A stretch of DNA of 45,851 nucleotides from an uncultured Bacteroidota bacterium (GTDB lineage Bacteria > Bacteroidota > Bacteroidia > Bacteroidales > UBA12481), in assembly GCA_903919925.1 (NCBI GenBank), contig CAIXKO010000234.1, forward strand, positions 1-45,851, written 5' to 3'. The notes beneath the pieces are model-generated. The model was given only the letters and a program-made list of their open reading frames with translations. It was not told the DNA's origin and ran no database searches. Positions 7,811-16,506 of the stretch are shown one piece after another; within the stretch, counting starts at the first letter, position 1; every line of letters begins with the position of its first letter. Position numbers and translations under genes: made by a program.

Positions 7811-8827
7811 TCAGGCTACCCAATGCCATTTCTCCGATTTTATACGGCCGTCAACTGAAACGACAATCAATTTCACTGGTATTTTTCTGCTGCACTGCGA
7901 TAATGCCTGTTCGGCCATTTGAAGCAGACCTCCGCAGCAGGGAACTTCCATGATCATAACAGTAAGCATATCTATTTGACTGTCATCAATTAGTACCTTG
8001 AGTTTTTCCACATAAACTTCCCGGTTTGAATCGAGTTTTGGACAAGCAATAGCCAGGGTTTTTCCATGCAGGTATTCTGGATGAAAGTTGCCAAGGCTGA
8101 AAGCGGTACAGTCAGCGGCCAGCAATAAATGTGATCCATGGAAATGCCCGGCACGCGGGTTAATTAAATGCATTTGTACCGGCCAGTGGGAAAGAGCTGA
8201 TGCCTGTGCGCGGCCCGATGCTGCTTCAGCCAGAGGAACAGGTGTAAAAGTCTGTGTTTTTGATCCGGCACATCCGCATGGAATTTCGAATCCTTCAGCT
8301 GGATCTTTGTGCGCATGGTGCCCTTCATGCTTTTGATCGTTGTGATGCTTGTGGTGGTGGTGATGCCCTGAATCGGCATGATGGCTATGATGACTGTGTT
8401 GGCTGCCATCCTCTTTTTTGGGGTCATTTTTGGCCATCGGCATATTGTGTACTGCTTCAAGCACTTCGTCCGTGTTGTAATCCAGCTTATCCTGGTTTTC
8501 CAGCATAAATTTTACTCCCTGTCTGAGAAAATCCTTTTCGCCATGCTCTTTCAAATGCCCCAGGTGGGCAATCATCGTATTTTTCCCCTTACTGATCATC
8601 TGCTGCATCACCTTGATTTCATCATAGGGTTCTGCTTCACGTTCCTCAATGGTAATGGCTCCTTCAGGGCAGTGTCCTATGCAGGCACCGAGGCCGTCAC
8701 ACATGAGATCGCTCACCAATCGTGCTTTTCCGTCGATCACCTGCAGTGCGCCTTCATGGCAATTGGGTACACACAATCCACAGCCATTGCAAAGATCTTC
8801 ATCGATGTTTATTATTTCTCTTTTCAT
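7811..8827 (-). CDS. 4Fe-4S ferredoxin-like protein with His-rich linker
   Basis: A 338-aa cytoplasmic protein. The N-terminal 60 residues are a ferredoxin domain: cluster one has C13, C16, C19 and C23; the second motif has C43, C49 and C53 (CDGLGACIGHCPEG). Residues about 143-172 form a linker with more than a dozen histidines, likely metal-binding. The C-terminal half has CGCAG, a DCTAF site and an EVPCCGGL motif, so more cysteine ligands may exist; I do not know this domain. An electron-transfer or metal/redox-sensing role fits. Divergent from a Crp/Fnr regulator, with a palindrome between them, suggesting joint control. The specific partner enzyme is not in the window. Confidence 0.82.
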   Translation of the reverse strand: MKREIINIDEDLCNGCGLCVPNCHEGALQVIDGKARLVSDLMCDGLGACIGHCPEGAITIEEREAEPYDEIKVMQQMISKGKNTMIAHLGHLKEHGEKDFLRQGVKFMLENQDKLDYNTDEVLEAVHNMPMAKNDPKKEDGSQHSHHSHHADSGHHHHHKHHNDQKHEGHHAHKDPAEGFEIPCGCAGSKTQTFTPVPLAEAASGRAQASALSHWPVQMHLINPRAGHFHGSHLLLAADCTAFSLGNFHPEYLHGKTLAIACPKLDSNREVYVEKLKVLIDDSQIDMLTVMIMEVPCCGGLLQMAEQALSQCSRKIPVKLIVVSVDGRIKSEKWHWVA

Positions 8828-8830
8828 GAT

Positions 8831-8859
8831 GTTTAAGTTTTCTGGGTTTAAGTTTTCTG
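8831..8859. repeat. Tandem direct repeat in the ferredoxin gene leader
   Basis: GTTTAAGTTTTCTG occurs twice, at 8831-8844 and 8846-8859, one base apart (period 15). It lies in the predicted untranslated leader between the -7 box and the ATG of the ferredoxin-like gene. It could be a regulator site or a chance duplication. Confidence 0.75.
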
Positions 8860-8886
8860 ATTCAATAATCCATTCAAATTATTTGG

Positions 8887-8894
8887 CAAAGATA
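8887..8894 (-). promoter_or_regulatory. Predicted -7 box of the ferredoxin-like gene
   Basis: The minus strand reads TATCTTTG, a perfect match to TAnnTTTG. It would give a leader of about 50 nt. The palindrome at 8913-8934 lies 18-40 nt upstream of the box, where the -33 element would be; no clear TTTG is seen there, consistent with an activator-dependent promoter. Confidence 0.55.
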
Positions 8895-8912
8895 TCGGGT
8901 TAGCGACTGATT

Positions 8913-8934
8913 ATTTGTTACAATTGTTACAAAT
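8913..8934. promoter_or_regulatory. 22-bp near-perfect palindrome, candidate Crp/Fnr-type operator
   Basis: The half-sites ATTTGTTACAA and TTGTTACAAAT are inverted repeats differing at one position pair. The length and the TTGT...ACAA outer arms suit a dimeric Crp/Fnr regulator. It sits between the two divergent starts, 11 nt before the ATG of the regulator gene itself, so autoregulation plus control of the ferredoxin-like gene is the simplest reading. Confidence 0.7.
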
Positions 8935-8945
8935 ATTTATAGTTC

Positions 8946-9620
8946 ATGGATTGGATTGAAAAAGCATCTCAGTGCCCGATATTAACGGGAGTTGATTCTA
9001 AAACCCTGCTGGAACTTTTCGGTTCATTGCAATTTCAGATTAAAACTTTCAAGCGTGATGAGGTTATGGCAATGCAGGGAGATGAGGTTAACCGATTGAT
9101 GATTCTGTTGGAAGGATCGGCACGTGGTGAGATGACCGATTTTTCAGGACATGTCATTAAAATAGAAGATGTTGCAGCGCCCAGACCACTGGCAGGGGCA
9201 TTCCTTTTTGGCACAGATAACCATTTCCCGGTAGATGTTTTGGCCAATGAGCCCGTTAAGGTTCTAATCATTTATAGAAACGAATTTCTGAAAATGCTTC
9301 GCATGAATGATGGCATTCTCATCAATTACCTGAATCTGGTGGGATCAAAGGCCCAATTCCTTTCACGGAAAATTAAGTTTCTTTCCTTTAAAACCATCAA
9401 AGGGAAGATTGCCCATTATCTGATAGGGTTAGAATACGATTCATCGGGATACACTAAAATACCAGCCAGCCAGCAAGAACTGGCTGATCTTTTTGGTGTG
9501 GCCCGGCCCTCTGTGGCACGCGCCATAGGGGATCTTGAGGCGGAGGGTTTAATATCCAACCAATGCCGGATGATCAAAATCCTGGATAAAGCAGGTCTGA
9601 TGAAGTATCTGAATGAATAG
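8946..9620 (+). CDS. Crp/Fnr family transcriptional regulator
   Basis: At 224 aa this has the full two-domain layout: a cyclic-nucleotide-binding-like beta-roll (about 20-125), a dimer helix, and a C-terminal winged helix-turn-helix (about 175-203) containing SQQELADLFGVARPSVARAI. It lacks the four-cysteine cluster of Fnr, so it does not sense oxygen through such a cluster, and the residues that bind cAMP in CRP are not evident. Divergent from an iron-sulfur protein, it resembles redox or nitrosative-stress regulators of the HcpR kind, but the subfamily is inference. The palindrome just upstream is its likely site. Confidence 0.88.
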   Translation: MDWIEKASQCPILTGVDSKTLLELFGSLQFQIKTFKRDEVMAMQGDEVNRLMILLEGSARGEMTDFSGHVIKIEDVAAPRPLAGAFLFGTDNHFPVDVLANEPVKVLIIYRNEFLKMLRMNDGILINYLNLVGSKAQFLSRKIKFLSFKTIKGKIAHYLIGLEYDSSGYTKIPASQQELADLFGVARPSVARAIGDLEAEGLISNQCRMIKILDKAGLMKYLNE

Positions 9621-9629
9621 CCTTACGGT

Positions 9630-10094
9630 CTATTTTAAAAGTACTTCATCGATGATCTTCTTAAAACGAGCTTTATTCTCTGCGTGATTGGCACTGGCTC
9701 CGGTTGACATCTGTGGTTTTCCTACCATCGGAATAACCAGGAAGGCCGGTATGTTTTTTACACCGAATAACCCTGCTAATTCCTGCTCCTTGTCTGTGTT
9801 AATCTTATAAATGTAAACTTTACCGGCGTACTCGGCTGCTAATTCTTGTAATGCCGGAGCTACCTTTTTGCACGGTCCGCACCAATCAGCATAGAAATCA
9901 ATAATTGCAGGCTTATCACCCTTATAAACCCAATCCTTCTTGTTCTTCTCAAAATCCATTACGCGCTTTAAAAATTCACTCCTGGTTAAATTGATGGGAA
10001 CCGAATCTACTTTGGTTGTTTTTACAGTTATTCCTGCAAAACTGGCAGGGATCATGCTTAGAAACAACAAAATCGGCAAAATTGACTTTTTCAT
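9630..10094 (-). CDS. Secreted thioredoxin-family protein
   Basis: Signal peptide (MKKSILPILLFLSMIPASFA) followed by a thioredoxin fold with active-site WCGPC at residues 71-75 and the cis-proline region VKNIPAFLVIP. A periplasmic thiol-disulfide reductase or a folding helper is likely. The frame is open to 10139, but the extra 15 residues (MALFMSICIYLYIIN) come from an AT-rich stretch and do not fit; MKKS at 10094 is a normal signal-peptide start, giving 154 aa. It lies 47 nt downstream of the M1 aminopeptidase gene on the same strand and is convergent with the Crp/Fnr gene, 9 nt apart. Confidence 0.9.
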   Translation of the reverse strand: MKKSILPILLFLSMIPASFAGITVKTTKVDSVPINLTRSEFLKRVMDFEKNKKDWVYKGDKPAIIDFYADWCGPCKKVAPALQELAAEYAGKVYIYKINTDKEQELAGLFGVKNIPAFLVIPMVGKPQMSTGASANHAENKARFKKIIDEVLLK

Positions 10095-10141
10095 ATTAAT
10101 TATATATAGATATATGCATATACTCATAAATAATGCCATTT

Positions 10142-11803
10142 CTATAACCCAACTACTTTTTTTTCCTGAAAGAGCAGTTGGATGAAGGGATCAAACCGTA
10201 TTTTACTGATAGGAAAGGCGACAGGCAGGATGAAATGTTCCTTCCTTTCATGAATCGGAACCTTGCAATACCATTGCTGAACAGGTTTTAAAGTATCCTT
10301 CCCAATGGATTCACCGATCAGCTCCAAGGGCAAAGTAAAATCAAAAACTGGTTGATTTTGAACTTGTTGAATATCGATTTCTACTTGATTTTTAATTTTA
10401 TTGAATTTCCAGGACCATTCAATTTCCGGTTGGCCTGGAATTTCAAGCCACTGATGAAAAAAACGGCTGAGCGATTTACCTGACACATTTTCCATCACCG
10501 CTTGAAAATCGGCAGTTGTTGCGTTTTTATCGCGATAGACCGAATAATAATTCCTCATCCCGGTCCAAAAAATCTTGTCACCAAGCTCCTGCCTGAGCAT
10601 ATGCAAAACCCAGGCACCTTTATCATAAGAATTGGTACTCAACAGGTCCATGAGGTTGGTTATCGTAGTATCGACAACTGGTTTATGGGTTTCTTCATAA
10701 TATCGGATCACAGATTTTCGCATATCCGCCATACTGGCACTCAATTTCCGACCAGCCAGGAGAGAGTCGGCATAACAGGCTTCGAGATAAGTGGCAAAAC
10801 CTTCGCTCAGCCATACTTCATGCCAGTCGTTTTCAGTAACGGCATCGCCAAACCATTGATGGGCGATTTCATGAGCCAATAAACTATGCAATTGGTTTTT
10901 GCCAGTTACCGATTTCTCGTAATAGAAAATGCATCCGGAATTCTCCATTCCTCCAAACATCGTCTTAGATTGAACATTGGCCAGTTTTTCATAGCTGAAC
11001 GGACCAATCAGATCCTGGTAAAAAGTCAGAATTCCAGCGGCTGGTTGATAATCCTTGAACCCATTTTCCCGATTCTGACTATAAACCCAGGTTTGTACCG
11101 GTATTTCTTTCGAGAATCCCGAAGTGGTCCAGGCAAAATCTGCTACCCCAATAACCATTACTTTTGTTGGTACCGGAACATTTTCAACCCAATGGCTAAC
11201 TTTCACCCGGTTGCCAAAAGACCCTTCAAGAGGATATTCGCTAAAAAGATATCCGTTGCTGACTACCTTATATTTTTCTGGTGCAGTTACAATAAATTCC
11301 ACAGTAGCCTTATCATACGGATGGTCCATGCATGGAATCCAGTGATGTGCCCTGTTTGGCCAGTTATCGGCAAAAAAAGTGCGGTCACCAAATTTGTTTT
11401 TCGAAATGATCAGTCCATCAATGGGAATCCCTGAATAAGATATAGATAATGAAAGCATTCCGGGTCGTTGAAGGGAATCCGGAATCTCAATTTCAACGCG
11501 GTCATGGAGATGTTTCCAGTTTAGGATTTGTATCCCTGTTTTAATACTGGCAATAATCATCCCCTTTCCTTCCTGGTTAACCCCGGCAAGATCAAATTCA
11601 ATAAGTTTGCCTGCATTTTTTATGTTCAGGCTGATTTTTGACGTTCCTTCGATTCGGTTTGTGCTATCGTTTAGGGTAATGCTAAAACAATAATGGACGA
11701 CATCTGCATTTGGATTCCGCAAGTATCCGTCCTTACCAAAAGATTCACCAGGACCAGCAAACAGGAGGAAAGTTGCCAGGAATGAAAGAAATTGGATAAT
11801 CAT
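10142..11803 (-). CDS. Exported M1-family zinc aminopeptidase
   Basis: A 553-aa peptidase with an N-terminal signal segment (MIIQFLSFLATFLLFAGPGES). The zinc site is complete: HEIAH at 311-315 and the third ligand E334 in WLSEGFATY, with the spacing of M1 enzymes. FGGMEN at 283-288 is the substrate-binding exopeptidase motif (GxMEN). The beta-sandwich N-domain precedes it; the large C-terminal ERAP-type domain of PepN is missing, as in short Bacteroidota M1 proteins. It removes N-terminal residues from peptides in the periplasm or outside. A DUF2817 peptidase-like gene is divergent from it. Confidence 0.93.
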   Translation of the reverse strand: MIIQFLSFLATFLLFAGPGESFGKDGYLRNPNADVVHYCFSITLNDSTNRIEGTSKISLNIKNAGKLIEFDLAGVNQEGKGMIIASIKTGIQILNWKHLHDRVEIEIPDSLQRPGMLSLSISYSGIPIDGLIISKNKFGDRTFFADNWPNRAHHWIPCMDHPYDKATVEFIVTAPEKYKVVSNGYLFSEYPLEGSFGNRVKVSHWVENVPVPTKVMVIGVADFAWTTSGFSKEIPVQTWVYSQNRENGFKDYQPAAGILTFYQDLIGPFSYEKLANVQSKTMFGGMENSGCIFYYEKSVTGKNQLHSLLAHEIAHQWFGDAVTENDWHEVWLSEGFATYLEACYADSLLAGRKLSASMADMRKSVIRYYEETHKPVVDTTITNLMDLLSTNSYDKGAWVLHMLRQELGDKIFWTGMRNYYSVYRDKNATTADFQAVMENVSGKSLSRFFHQWLEIPGQPEIEWSWKFNKIKNQVEIDIQQVQNQPVFDFTLPLELIGESIGKDTLKPVQQWYCKVPIHERKEHFILPVAFPISKIRFDPFIQLLFQEKKVVGL

Positions 11804-11820
11804 ACTTATTTTTCAGAGTT

Positions 11821-11828
11821 CAAAAATA
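11821..11828 (-). promoter_or_regulatory. Predicted -7 box of the M1 aminopeptidase gene
   Basis: The minus strand reads TATTTTTG, matching TAnnTTTG, 17 nt before the ATG. No good -33 TTTG at the expected distance, so support is moderate. Confidence 0.4.
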
Positions 11829-11916
11829 GGCCAAAACCACTGAATGTTGATAGTTTTAACTAGCACAACCATCCAAACACTCGCAACTCCCGCAATACCA
11901 ATAAATAAGAAATCAA

Positions 11917-13161
11917 ATGATCATGCAAATTACAATCAAGCTTCGGTTTATTGTTCTGGGACTTTTACTGGCCACTTTTACAGGTTTTTCTTCAGTACCT
12001 GAGGATGGCCGGTTTCCGAAAGATCCCAAAGTTGCTGTAATACCTGAGTATGCTGATTATTTTAAAGACAGTTACCAAGCCAGCCGCCTCGATTTTCTGA
12101 TCAGGGCGGAGGTGCTGTCATTAAAATTCAAAGGAACAGAGAAATTGGCTATTGCGGTACCTTCAAAAGAAACGAAGGAACTATTTGTAGATGTGTTTTA
12201 TATTCCCGCACTCAAAAATTCAGAAAACCTTTTGGTGATTTCCTGTGGAACCCACGGGGTTGAAGGTTATGCGGGCAGTGCCATTCAGCGGATGATCATG
12301 GAAAAGTACATTACCCCTGAAAATCTGGAAAACACCGGGGTTTTGCTGATCCATGCCATGAATCCCTATGGGTTCAGCAGGATCAGGCGAGTCACGGAAA
12401 ACAATGTGGACATGAATCGTAACTGTGACGCAACGGCCGATCTTTTCAATAATAAAAATGAAGGGTATACCAAGCTCTATAAATTTATCAATCCTGATAA
12501 GAGGGCAAGTTTAGGCAGTTTCCAAAACCGGCTTTTTGTGGAGCGGGCCATTTTAAAAATTGTTAAGGCAACTATGCCTGTACTCCGGCAAGCGGTTTTA
12601 CAAGGCCAGTATCAGTATCCTGAAGGATTGTATTATGGAGGCAAAGAATTTGAACATCAAGTGATTGCTCTCAAGCCCAACTTAATAAGGTATGCCAGTG
12701 GTTACAACCGGATTATTCACATTGACTTACATACCGGATATGGGGCTCGTGGTAAAATGCATCTCTTTCCTAATCCAGCTTTAAACAAGAACGTAAAAGA
12801 AGGTACTGAAAAACTCTTTGAAGGCTACCAGATCGACTGGGGTGATTCAAAAAACTTCTACACCATAACCGGCGATTTTTCCAATCTGATCGGGAAAATG
12901 CTTCCGGAAAAGCTCGTGATACCGATGACACTTGAATATGGCACCATGGATAGTCAGAAAACGATGGGATCATTGCGCTCCATTCAGAATATGATTCTGG
13001 AGAATCAAGGTTTTCACCACGGTTATAAAAACGAGAGAAGTGAGCGTAAAATCAAAGGTTGGTTACAGGAAATGTATGCGCCATCGTCGCCGGTATGGAG
13101 AACCATGGTCATGGAGCAGAGTAACGAATTGATGGGCAAGGTTTTTAACCGGGTAAAATAG
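11917..13161 (+). CDS. DUF2817 (M14-like carboxypeptidase fold) exported protein
   Basis: A 414-aa protein with an N-terminal hydrophobic signal segment (RFIVLGLLLATFTGFSS). The zinc-carboxypeptidase pattern is visible: H113 and E116 in CGTHGVEG, the substrate-binding string NVDMNRN (D165-N169), H272 in HIDLHTGYG as third zinc ligand, and a possible catalytic E340 in MTLEYGT. These match the DUF2817 branch of the M14 clan. Probably an amidase or carboxypeptidase acting on a peptide or peptidoglycan-like substrate outside the cytoplasm; the substrate is unknown. The start ATG at 11917 is followed by a second ATG at codon 3. Confidence 0.85.
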   Translation: MIMQITIKLRFIVLGLLLATFTGFSSVPEDGRFPKDPKVAVIPEYADYFKDSYQASRLDFLIRAEVLSLKFKGTEKLAIAVPSKETKELFVDVFYIPALKNSENLLVISCGTHGVEGYAGSAIQRMIMEKYITPENLENTGVLLIHAMNPYGFSRIRRVTENNVDMNRNCDATADLFNNKNEGYTKLYKFINPDKRASLGSFQNRLFVERAILKIVKATMPVLRQAVLQGQYQYPEGLYYGGKEFEHQVIALKPNLIRYASGYNRIIHIDLHTGYGARGKMHLFPNPALNKNVKEGTEKLFEGYQIDWGDSKNFYTITGDFSNLIGKMLPEKLVIPMTLEYGTMDSQKTMGSLRSIQNMILENQGFHHGYKNERSERKIKGWLQEMYAPSSPVWRTMVMEQSNELMGKVFNRVK

Positions 13162-13173
13162 CGGTCCCGTCGT

Positions 13174-13247
13174 GGAGGACCCACGTGTCCTCCCGCCCCC
13201 CCACACCCACACCCACACCCTTTCTCATCCTGCACCCACACCCCTTT
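13174..13247. repeat. Hairpin plus C-rich short tandem repeats
   Basis: A 7-bp stem GGAGGAC / GTCCTCC with loop CCACGT (13174-13193) is followed by a C-rich stretch in which CACACC and CACCC units recur (13200-13246). It lies between the convergent DUF2817 and recG genes. The hairpin could end transcription from either side, but it lacks a T-tract; with the attached repeats it looks like another intergenic repeat family. Confidence 0.6.
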
Positions 13248-13251
13248 CCGC

Positions 13252-15363
13252 CTAAGAAATCCGGCTCCAATCTTTAATTTCCCTTTTTTGTTTAGCCAGC
13301 TGTTCAACCAGAACCTCATTTTCGGCTGATTCCAAAAGCGGATCTATTTCCAGAACTTCCTGGGCAACGCGCCGGGCATGTTCCAGTATTGCCGTATCGG
13401 TTAGCAGGTTAGCGATAGATAGATTAAATGGAACTCCACTCTGCTGGGTACCCTCCAGATCGCCCGGTCCCCGGAGTTTCATGTCGACTTCGGCAATTAC
13501 AAAGCCATCATTTGTTTGGGTCATGGTTTCGATCCTGGTTTTTGCCTCCTTCGATAATTTAAAACCACTCATCAATATGCAATAGGACTGATCAGCTCCC
13601 CGGCCTACGCGGCCTCGTAGCTGATGCAGTTGACTGAGCCCAAACCGTTCAGCACTCTCAATCATCATAACTGAAGCATTGGGTACATCCACTCCAACCT
13701 CGATCACTGTTGTGGAAACCATAATTTTAGTGATGCCTTTAACGAAATAGTCCATTGCTTTGGCCTTTTCCTCAGGTTTCATCTGACCATGTAAAACAGA
13801 AACCGCGTACTCAGGAGCTGGGAAAGCGCGTGTAATGCTCTCGTAACCATCGTATAAGTTCTTGAAATCCAATTTTTCCGATTCCTGGATTAGTGGATAC
13901 ACAATATATATCTGGCGGCCGAGCGCAATTTGTTTTCGCAGAAATTCGAACACAACCAACCGTTTAGAATCAAAGTAATGAGCGGTATGAATCGGTTTCC
14001 GGCCTGGAGGCAATTCATCGATCACCGATATATCCAGATCGCCGTAAAGAGTCATTGCCAGCGTTCTTGGAATCGGTGTAGCCGTCATAACCAATATATG
14101 TGGGAGAATTCCATCAGCCTTTTCCCACAGCCTTGCACGCTGGGCTACTCCAAAGCGGTGCTGTTCATCGATCACCACCAACCCAAGATTTTTGAACTGA
14201 ACGGTATCTTCAATCAGGGCATGGGTTCCAATCAGAATATCCAGTTCACCTTCCCTCAGTTCCTCATGAAGGGAGTTCCGTTGCCTGGTTTTTGTGGAAC
14301 CGGTAAGGAGCCTCAAATGGATCGGAAGGTTGGCCAGCATGCGGGTAAATGTTTGAAAGTGTTGCAGTGCCAATATTTCCGTTGGGGCCATCAAACAAAC
14401 CTGGTAGCCATTATCCAGGGCGATTAGCATGCTCAGGAGTGCAACCAGGGTTTTTCCGCTGCCAACATCTCCTTGAAGAAGCCGGTTCATTTGTAAACCC
14501 GATCCAAGGTCTTTGCGGATTTCCCTCATTACTTTTTTTTGAGCACCGGTCATTTCAAACGGAAGGTTCTCGGTGTAAAAGCGGTTAAACAAATCTCCGA
14601 TCTTCGGAAAAACATATCCTTTAATTTTGCGGTTTTTCCAGTTTTTCTGACGAAGCAAACCTAGTTGTATCTGAAAAAACTCTTCAAATTTGAGTCGGTA
14701 GCGGGCATTTTTTAGTGAATCCTGATCTTTTGGGAAATGAATGTTCAGGATGGTTTCATTGATACCTGGAAATTTCAGCGACTCCAGCAAGCCGGGAGGA
14801 AGTGATTCCGGAATTTTGCCATAAACCTTTTGTAGAAGCTGATATTGGAGTTTGTGAATAACCCTGGAAGTGAGAAAGTTGCTCTTCATTTTTTCGGTAG
14901 TAGGGTAGGCTGCCTGATAAGTATAAGGATAGGCAACCTGCTCTGTTTTGGCCGATTCCTCCATCTCGGGATGCATTATGGAAAATTTTCCATTGAAAAT
15001 TGCGGGTTTACCGAAGACCACATATTCCACTCCCAGTTTAATTGTTTGCTGAACCCATTTTATACCTTGAAACCAAATCAGCTCAATGGAACCAGAAGTG
15101 TCCTCAAACCGGGCAGATAAACGCATTTTAGGTTTTTTACCGACTAATTCCATGGTTGCAATTTTCCCACGCAGCTGAATTAAAGCCTGGTCTGATTCAA
15201 TTTCGCTGACGGTGTAGAACCTGGTACGGTCGGTGTATTTGTATGGGTAATGCCGGATTAAGTCATCGAAGGTGTTCACTCCGAGCTCTTTAAATAGGAT
15301 TTCGGCCCGCTTTGGACCCACTCCGGGTAAAAATTTTATATCTGACAGTAATACTGAATCCAT
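13252..15363 (-). CDS. recG: ATP-dependent DNA helicase RecG
   Basis: At 703 aa the length and layout are those of RecG, which remodels stalled forks and Holliday junctions. The N-terminus has the helix-hairpin-helix-like FLPGVGPKRAEILFKELG, then the OB-fold wedge domain (about 60-145). The helicase core has Walker A in LLQGDVGSGKT (about 296-305), DEQH at 399-402, MTATPIPRT (motif III) and the motif VI stretch QLRGRVGRG. The TRG motif region is near the C-terminus. It is convergent with the DUF2817 gene. Confidence 0.97.
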   Translation of the reverse strand: MDSVLLSDIKFLPGVGPKRAEILFKELGVNTFDDLIRHYPYKYTDRTRFYTVSEIESDQALIQLRGKIATMELVGKKPKMRLSARFEDTSGSIELIWFQGIKWVQQTIKLGVEYVVFGKPAIFNGKFSIMHPEMEESAKTEQVAYPYTYQAAYPTTEKMKSNFLTSRVIHKLQYQLLQKVYGKIPESLPPGLLESLKFPGINETILNIHFPKDQDSLKNARYRLKFEEFFQIQLGLLRQKNWKNRKIKGYVFPKIGDLFNRFYTENLPFEMTGAQKKVMREIRKDLGSGLQMNRLLQGDVGSGKTLVALLSMLIALDNGYQVCLMAPTEILALQHFQTFTRMLANLPIHLRLLTGSTKTRQRNSLHEELREGELDILIGTHALIEDTVQFKNLGLVVIDEQHRFGVAQRARLWEKADGILPHILVMTATPIPRTLAMTLYGDLDISVIDELPPGRKPIHTAHYFDSKRLVVFEFLRKQIALGRQIYIVYPLIQESEKLDFKNLYDGYESITRAFPAPEYAVSVLHGQMKPEEKAKAMDYFVKGITKIMVSTTVIEVGVDVPNASVMMIESAERFGLSQLHQLRGRVGRGADQSYCILMSGFKLSKEAKTRIETMTQTNDGFVIAEVDMKLRGPGDLEGTQQSGVPFNLSIANLLTDTAILEHARRVAQEVLEIDPLLESAENEVLVEQLAKQKREIKDWSRIS

Positions 15364-15447
15364 AGCGGACGAAATTAGCAGTTATCGTTGGCTTTGTTAA
15401 ATATTGTTAATAATTCCGCGTTATTATCGTGAATCCTTATTAACGGG

Positions 15448-15455
15448 TATTTTTG
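15448..15455 (+). promoter_or_regulatory. Predicted -7 box of the ABC ATPase gene
   Basis: TATTTTTG matches TAnnTTTG and lies 19 nt before the ATG. There is no clear TTTG at -33. Confidence 0.45.
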
Positions 15456-15474
15456 CATTTAAACCGCTTAGATT

Positions 15475-16173
15475 ATGGAACAAATGATTTCCCTCAGGGG
15501 ACTGGTTAAAAATTACATGGTGGGAACACAGGTTGTTGAAGCATTACGTGGAATCGATCTGGTGATAAAAAGAGGTGAATATGTAGCCATTATGGGGCCT
15601 TCAGGGTCAGGGAAATCTACATTGATGAATATTCTGGGTGCTCTGGATACGCCAACCAGCGGCCATTATTTTCTGAATGGAACCGATGTCAGCCAGATGG
15701 TTGATGATGAACTTGCTGTGATCCGCAACAAGGAAATCGGTTTTATTTTTCAAACATTCAACCTTTTGCCGCGTTATGATGCTCTCGAGAACGTGATACT
15801 CCCTCTTATTTATGGAGGAGTTCCAAAGCATGAGCGAAAAGTGCGTGGTTTAAAAGTGCTCGATAAAGTTGGTTTGGCCGATCGGGTAACCCATAAACCG
15901 AATGAGCTTTCCGGAGGTCAGCGCCAACGTGTGGCGGTTGCAAGGGCCCTTGTTAATAATCCTTCGATTATTTTGGCAGATGAGCCAACCGGTAACCTGG
16001 ATTCAAAAACCTCTGTTGACATCATGCAACTCATTGGCGATATCCATGAGCAGGGCAATACCATCATTGTAGTAACTCATGAAGAGGATATTGCCAAGCG
16101 TGCACAGCGGATTATTCGCCTGTTAGATGGGCATATTGAAAGCGATAAGCCAAATACTCACAGGATTAGCTAA
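15475..16173 (+). CDS. ABC transporter ATP-binding protein, LolD/MacB type
   Basis: A 232-aa ATPase with all ABC motifs: Walker [10 protein letters not shown] (41-49), Q-loop in [10 protein letters not shown], signature LSGGQ (145-149), Walker B ILADEP (166-171) and the H-loop in VVTHEED. The sequence pattern ([21 protein letters not shown]) puts it in the MacB/LolD/FtsE-like group that drives mechanotransmission of lipoproteins, drugs or cell-envelope factors rather than solute import. No permease gene is adjacent, so the partner lies elsewhere. Confidence 0.92.
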   Translation: MEQMISLRGLVKNYMVGTQVVEALRGIDLVIKRGEYVAIMGPSGSGKSTLMNILGALDTPTSGHYFLNGTDVSQMVDDELAVIRNKEIGFIFQTFNLLPRYDALENVILPLIYGGVPKHERKVRGLKVLDKVGLADRVTHKPNELSGGQRQRVAVARALVNNPSIILADEPTGNLDSKTSVDIMQLIGDIHEQGNTIIVVTHEEDIAKRAQRIIRLLDGHIESDKPNTHRIS

Positions 16174-16220
16174 TTGTAAAACTTTTTTTCGTCCCTTGGT
16201 GTATATTATAGGAAATAATT

Positions 16221-16228
16221 TACATTTG
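16221..16228 (+). promoter_or_regulatory. Predicted -7 box of the DUF2795 gene
   Basis: TACATTTG is a perfect TAnnTTTG match 30 nt before the ATG; a TTG at 16196-16198 is 22 nt upstream, slightly more than the usual spacing. Confidence 0.55.
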
Positions 16229-16258
16229 CGGAAAATTAGCCCCTAATAATCTACAGAT

Positions 16259-16480
16259 ATGTATTGGACACTTGAATTAGCCTCCAAACTGGAAGACGCC
16301 CCCTGGCCAGCAACCAAGGATGAACTGATCGATTTTGGTATCCGCTCCGGAGCACCTTTAGAAGTTATCGAAAATTTGCAGGAAATAGAGGATGAAGGTG
16401 AAATCTATGAGAGTATAGAGGACATCTGGCCTGATTATCCCAGCAAGGACGATTTCTTCTTTAATGAGGAAGAATATTAA
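16259..16480 (+). CDS. DUF2795 small acidic protein
   Basis: A 73-aa acidic protein (MYWTLELASKLEDAPWPATK...) ending in an acidic tail (DDFFFNEEEY). The stretch PWPATKDELIDFGIRSGAPLEV is the pattern of the DUF2795 family, common in Bacteroidota and of unknown function. It has its own predicted promoter and a strong terminator directly behind it, so it is a single-gene unit. Confidence 0.88.
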   Translation: MYWTLELASKLEDAPWPATKDELIDFGIRSGAPLEVIENLQEIEDEGEIYESIEDIWPDYPSKDDFFFNEEEY

Positions 16481-16482
16481 TA

Positions 16483-16506
16483 AAAAGGCACCTGAAGGTG
16501 CCTTTT
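16483..16506. terminator. Bidirectional intrinsic terminator
   Basis: AAAAGGCACC / GGTGCCTTTT form a 10-bp perfect stem with loop TGAA. The A-run on one side and T-run on the other let it work in both directions. It lies 2 nt after the DUF2795 stop and directly before the stop of the convergent OstA-like gene. Confidence 0.92.

Noticed and set aside
8088-8903. Several plus-strand frames (82-152 aa) opposite the ferredoxin-like gene
   Set aside because: Shadow frames; the minus strand has clear ferredoxin motifs and these show none. The His-rich linker's biased codons keep the other frames open.
13023-13319. Minus-strand frame of 98 aa with Gly/Cys-rich stretch
   Set aside because: Made by the CACACC repeat and overlaps the ends of two real genes.
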